A DNA stretch of 7,031 nt, taken from Actinomycetota bacterium. GTDB lineage: Bacteria > Actinomycetota > Thermoleophilia > Gaiellales > Gaiellaceae. The notes below the pieces were generated by a model. That model saw only the letters and a list, made by a program, of their open reading frames with translations, was not told where the DNA came from and ran no database searches. The stretch is taken from positions 1 through 7,031 of the forward strand of contig VGCB01000143.1 in NCBI GenBank assembly GCA_016870235.1. The letters are read 5' to 3'. Shown piece by piece: positions 4,429-7,031 of the stretch (the first letter of the stretch is position 1; every line of letters starts with the position of its first letter). The translations under genes and the position numbers were made by a program.

Positions 4429-6879
4429 TCAGCCGGTGTTCCGGAGTGCGGTCGCGATCCCCGCGATCGAGCGGAGCAGCGGCCGGCGCGCCTCCTCGTT
4501 GCCGGCGCGGTGCGCCTCCAGCAGCTCCACCTGGATCGCGTTCATCGGGTCGACGTACGGGTTGCGGAGGCGGATCGAGCGCTGGATCACCGGCTGCCGA
4601 TCGAGCAGCGTCTCGGTCTCGACGATTGCGAGCACGGCCTCGACCGTGCGCTCGTACTCGGCCTCGATCAGGCTCCAGATGCGGTGGCGGTCGGCGCCCG
4701 CCGGCACGAGGCGCAGGTAGCCGCGGGCGATCTCCATCGACGCTTTTGCGAGCGTCATCTCGAGGTTCTGCACGAACGAGTGGAAGAACGGCCAGTCGCG
4801 GAACAGGCGGCGGAGCGTCGTCAGGGAGCGCCCGCGGAGCCCGTGCGTCGTGAGCGCTGTCCCGGTGCCGTACCAGGCCGGCAACAGGCACCGGGTCTGC
4901 GTCCACGAGAAGACCCACGGGATCGCGCGGAGCGCCGTGAGCTCGTCGGAGCCTGCAGCCTCCGGGCGCGAGACGGGTCGCGAGCCGATCTCGAGGTGCG
5001 CGAGCTCGTCGAGCGGCGTGAACCGGCGGAAGAACCGGGGAAAGGCAGGGTCATCCCAGACGAGGCCTCGATAGGTGGCAAGGGCGGTCGTGGCCAGGGC
5101 CTCGATCGTCTCGGCGTCGGCCGGCCTCGGCGGCGACGGAGGGACGATCCCCGGTGCCGCGGTGAGCATCGTCGCTGCGACCTTCGCCTCGAGGTTCCGC
5201 TCGGCCAGCCCGGCGAGGCCGTAGTTGAACGCGATCGTCTCGCCCTGCTCGGTCAGGCGCAGGCGGCCGCCGACGGCGCCCGGCGGCTGCGAGAGGACGG
5301 CCGCGTAGGTCGGGCCGCCGCCCCGTCCGGCCGAGCCACCGCGGCCATGGAAGATCGTCAGCTCGACGCCGGCCTCGGCGGCGATGGACGTCAGCCGTTG
5401 CTGGGCGCGATGGATCTCCCAGTGCGCTGCCAGCATCCCGCCGTCCTTGGCCGAGTCGGAGTACCCGACCATCACCTCGAGCCGCTCTCGAGGCGAGCGG
5501 TGGAGCAGCTCGCGGACGAGACCAGCGGCGCCCCGGAGATCCGCGACCGTCTCGAGCAGGGGAACGCACGGCAGCGTCGCGCCCGACCGGGCGACGAGCG
5601 CCTCGGCGGCGAGGATGTCGGCCGCCGACCCGGTCATCGAGACGATCAGACGTCCCACCGTGACCTCGCCGTAGCGGCGCTGCATGCGTGCTGCCGTCCG
5701 GAGGGCCTCGACGAGCCGGGCGCCACCGGCCCGAACCTCGCTCGCGTGCGCGCGGAGGTCGAGCGAGGCGAGATGGAGGCCGAACACCTCGACCCGGGCG
5801 CGGATGTCGGCGAGCACACCGTCGGCGATCGCTGCTCCTCGATGCGCGCGGAGAGCCCGGTCGAGTCGGTCGAGATCCTCGAGCAGCTCCGCGCCGTCGT
5901 CGTAGCCGTCCTCGCCGAGGCGCTCCCACGTCCTCGTCAGCATCGCGCGGAACGGCTCGTCGGAGTCGGTCGGGAGCTCGGGCACGGCGCCGACGACGTT
6001 CGTCGACATGCCCCAGGCCCGGGCGAGCTCCCGGATCTCGCCGCGGTAGCGGTCGCGGGCGAGGTGGCGGGCGCGCGTGACCGCCTCGCGTGACGCCTCG
6101 CGCACGGTCTCGGCGCCGGCCGACGGGTTGCCGTCCATGTCGCCGCCGATCCACGTCCCGAACGAGAGCGGCGCCGGGACGCCGGGCACGTTCCCGCGCA
6201 GGGTGCGCACGACGTCCGGAACGGCCTCCCAGAGCGAGGTTTCGAAGAACCAGAGCCCCGTGCGGATCTCGTCCACGACCTTCGGCCGGGTCGTTCTGAC
6301 GGGGTCCGTCTGCCAGAGGATCGTGATGTCGGCGTGCAGCCCGTCCAGCAGCCGCTGGCGGCGCGGAGGCGTCAGCCACGGGTCGTCGAGCATCCGGAGG
6401 CGACGCGCGATCCGCTGGTGCGCCGCGAGCACCGTGCGCCGCGTCGCCTCGGTCGGATGCGCGGTGAGGACGGGCTCGACGTGGAGGCGTGTCACGAGGC
6501 TCGTGATCTCCCCGGGGTCGTGCCCTGCCCCGGCCAGCAGCTCGACCGATTCGGCGACCGTCTCGTGCGCGGTGCGCCCTTCGCGCTCGTAGTCGCGCCG
6601 GCGGCGGACGCGATGGTGCTGCTCGGCGATGTTCGCGAGCTGGAAGAACAGCGAGAAGGCCTGGAGCACCCTGCCCTTGGTCGGGACGTCGAGCGCCGCG
6701 AGCGACCGGTCGAGGCGTGTGCGGTCGCCCGTCTCTCGCGCTCGCCGCGCGAGCGCCCGGATGCGCTCCTCGATCGCGAGCAGCTCCTCGCCCTCCTGCT
6801 CGACGATGACGCGGCCGAGGAGGTCGCCGAGCAGGCGGACGTTGGCCCGGAGCGCCTGATCGCCTCGCGCTGCCGCCAC
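4429..6879 (-). CDS. ppc: Phosphoenolpyruvate carboxylase
   Basis: An 816-residue cytoplasmic enzyme that carboxylates PEP with bicarbonate to oxaloacetate, the anaplerotic supply to the TCA cycle. The N-terminus (ALRANVRLLGDLLG, 9-22) aligns with E. coli ALRSNVSMLGKVLG and supports the GTG start at 6879. Signature motifs are VLTAHPTEATRRT (137-149, catalytic His141), GTWIGGDMDGNP (241-252), VGYSDSAKDGG (471-481), FHGRGGSAGRGGGP (510-523, Arg513 and Arg519), LSQPPG (529-534), GSRP (632-635), LRAIPWVFSWTQTR (650-663), LRNPYVDPMN (771-780) and the terminal RNTG (813-816). The E. coli aspartate-inhibitor residues Arg587, Lys773, Arg832 and Asn881 correspond to Arg519, Lys712, Arg772 and Asn814, so feedback inhibition by aspartate is likely kept. 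It is 67 residues shorter than the 883-residue E. coli enzyme, mainly near 380-410. The gene follows the FAD oxidoreductase by five bases and has no clear Shine-Dalgarno sequence, suggesting coupling. Confidence 0.97.
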   Translation of the reverse strand: MAAARGDQALRANVRLLGDLLGRVIVEQEGEELLAIEERIRALARRARETGDRTRLDRSLAALDVPTKGRVLQAFSLFFQLANIAEQHHRVRRRRDYEREGRTAHETVAESVELLAGAGHDPGEITSLVTRLHVEPVLTAHPTEATRRTVLAAHQRIARRLRMLDDPWLTPPRRQRLLDGLHADITILWQTDPVRTTRPKVVDEIRTGLWFFETSLWEAVPDVVRTLRGNVPGVPAPLSFGTWIGGDMDGNPSAGAETVREASREAVTRARHLARDRYRGEIRELARAWGMSTNVVGAVPELPTDSDEPFRAMLTRTWERLGEDGYDDGAELLEDLDRLDRALRAHRGAAIADGVLADIRARVEVFGLHLASLDLRAHASEVRAGGARLVEALRTAARMQRRYGEVTVGRLIVSMTGSAADILAAEALVARSGATLPCVPLLETVADLRGAAGLVRELLHRSPRERLEVMVGYSDSAKDGGMLAAHWEIHRAQQRLTSIAAEAGVELTIFHGRGGSAGRGGGPTYAAVLSQPPGAVGGRLRLTEQGETIAFNYGLAGLAERNLEAKVAATMLTAAPGIVPPSPPRPADAETIEALATTALATYRGLVWDDPAFPRFFRRFTPLDELAHLEIGSRPVSRPEAAGSDELTALRAIPWVFSWTQTRCLLPAWYGTGTALTTHGLRGRSLTTLRRLFRDWPFFHSFVQNLEMTLAKASMEIARGYLRLVPAGADRHRIWSLIEAEYERTVEAVLAIVETETLLDRQPVIQRSIRLRNPYVDPMNAIQVELLEAHRAGNEEARRPLLRSIAGIATALRNTG

Positions 6880-6894
6880 CGGGGTCAGCCCCGG
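6879..6894 (-). promoter_or_regulatory. Stop/start hairpin at the FAD-oxidoreductase-ppc junction
   Basis: The minus-strand RNA reads CCGGGG-CTGA-CCCCGG, a perfect 6-bp all-GC stem closed by a four-base loop. The loop carries the TGA stop of the upstream gene (6887-6885), and the last base of the 3' arm (6879) is the first base of the ppc GTG start. GGGG in the 5' arm (6892-6889), nine bases before the GTG, is the only ribosome-site-like stretch and would be hidden in the stem. Ribosomes finishing the upstream gene would open it, which fits translational coupling; that function is inferred. Confidence 0.45.
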
Positions 6895-7031
6895 CTGAGC
6901 CTGGCGGCGAGCCGACGCGCGCGCGAGGGCCTCGTCAGCTCCTTGGCGACGAGGTAGCCCGAGCCGCCGCCGAGACCCGGCCCGGGATGCGTCGACGCAC
7001 CGAGGTGGTACAGCCCGTCGACCTCGGTCCG
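6885..7031 (-). CDS. FAD-dependent oxidoreductase, phytoene desaturase-like, C-terminal 48 residues
   Basis: This is the 3' end of a leftward gene entering from the right edge. The 48 visible residues contain VDGLYHLGASTHPGPGLGGG followed by SGYLVAKEL, then a basic tail ending LSRG and the TGA at 6887-6885. That pattern is the C-terminal FAD-contacting segment of the CrtI/phytoene-dehydrogenase-related amine oxidoreductase family (COG1233 type), in which the Gly-rich turn and the helix after it close over the flavin. Members desaturate or isomerise carotenoids, or act as retinol saturase-like enzymes; many bacterial members have no known substrate, and the N-terminal dinucleotide motif lies outside the window. 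The stop is five bases ahead of ppc on the same strand, so the two probably share a transcript. No carotenoid gene is visible nearby to support a pigment role. Confidence 0.75.
   Translation of the reverse strand, partial: RTEVDGLYHLGASTHPGPGLGGGSGYLVAKELTRPSRARRLAARLSRG

Noticed and set aside
4382..4918. Extension of the SnoaL frame into ppc
   Set aside because: The strong AGGAGG before the ATG at 4381 and the domain boundary both mark the shorter start.
4405..6093. A 562-codon open frame on the plus strand opposite ppc
   Set aside because: It is exactly antisense to a full set of PEP carboxylase motifs and its product is low-complexity Arg/Ala/Gly/Glu-rich, as expected of a shadow frame in GC-rich DNA.
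1..7031. A novel defence, mobile or CRISPR-like system
   Set aside because: I found no direct-repeat array, transposase, integrase, reverse transcriptase, nuclease or toxin pair; genes are of housekeeping or general enzyme type with uniform base composition.

Overview
This is a 7 kb window of very GC-rich bacterial chromosome (around 70% GC by eye). GTG starts, apparent leaderless promoters and gaps of a few bases between genes point to an actinobacterium, possibly a deep-branching soil or sediment lineage such as Thermoleophilia. That placement is inferred from style and protein flavour, not from a marker gene.

Layout from right to left, because all but one gene read leftward. The window opens inside the C-terminus of a phytoene-desaturase-like FAD oxidoreductase (stop at 6885). 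Five bases later, phosphoenolpyruvate carboxylase (ppc, 6879 to 4429) starts at a GTG embedded in a GC hairpin shared with the upstream stop codon. After 47 bases comes a small SnoaL/NTF2-fold protein (4381 to 3974) with a very strong Shine-Dalgarno sequence. One base later follows a secreted PQQ-like beta-propeller protein (3972 to 3187). After another 29 bases a two-domain VOC (glyoxalase/dioxygenase-fold) protein (3157 to 2153) begins, apparently from its own leaderless promoter. The only rightward gene, an eight-helix integral membrane protein of unknown function (1333 to 2202), runs head-on into the VOC gene; the two coding regions overlap by 50 bp at their 3' ends. Left of it and divergent is an FMN-dependent alpha-hydroxy-acid oxidase/dehydrogenase (1278 to 169), followed by the first 41 codons of an unrecognised protein (start at 125).

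How the genes work together: PEP carboxylase replenishes oxaloacetate, and the hydroxy-acid oxidase would turn lactate- or glycolate-like acids into 2-oxo acids, so both feed central carbon metabolism. No shared pathway connects them visibly to the SnoaL, propeller or VOC proteins. The tight spacing suggests co-transcription of desaturase-ppc and of SnoaL-propeller, but not one functional system.

No stretch over 300 bases lacks a gene, and the largest intergenic gap is about 54 bp. I see no tRNA, rRNA, CRISPR array, insertion sequence, phage gene or defence system. The window looks like ordinary core chromosome. The best second-look items are small: hairpins overlapping translation signals, two matching leaderless promoters, a changed active-site Tyr in the oxidase, missing metal ligands in the VOC protein, and a shortened PEP carboxylase.
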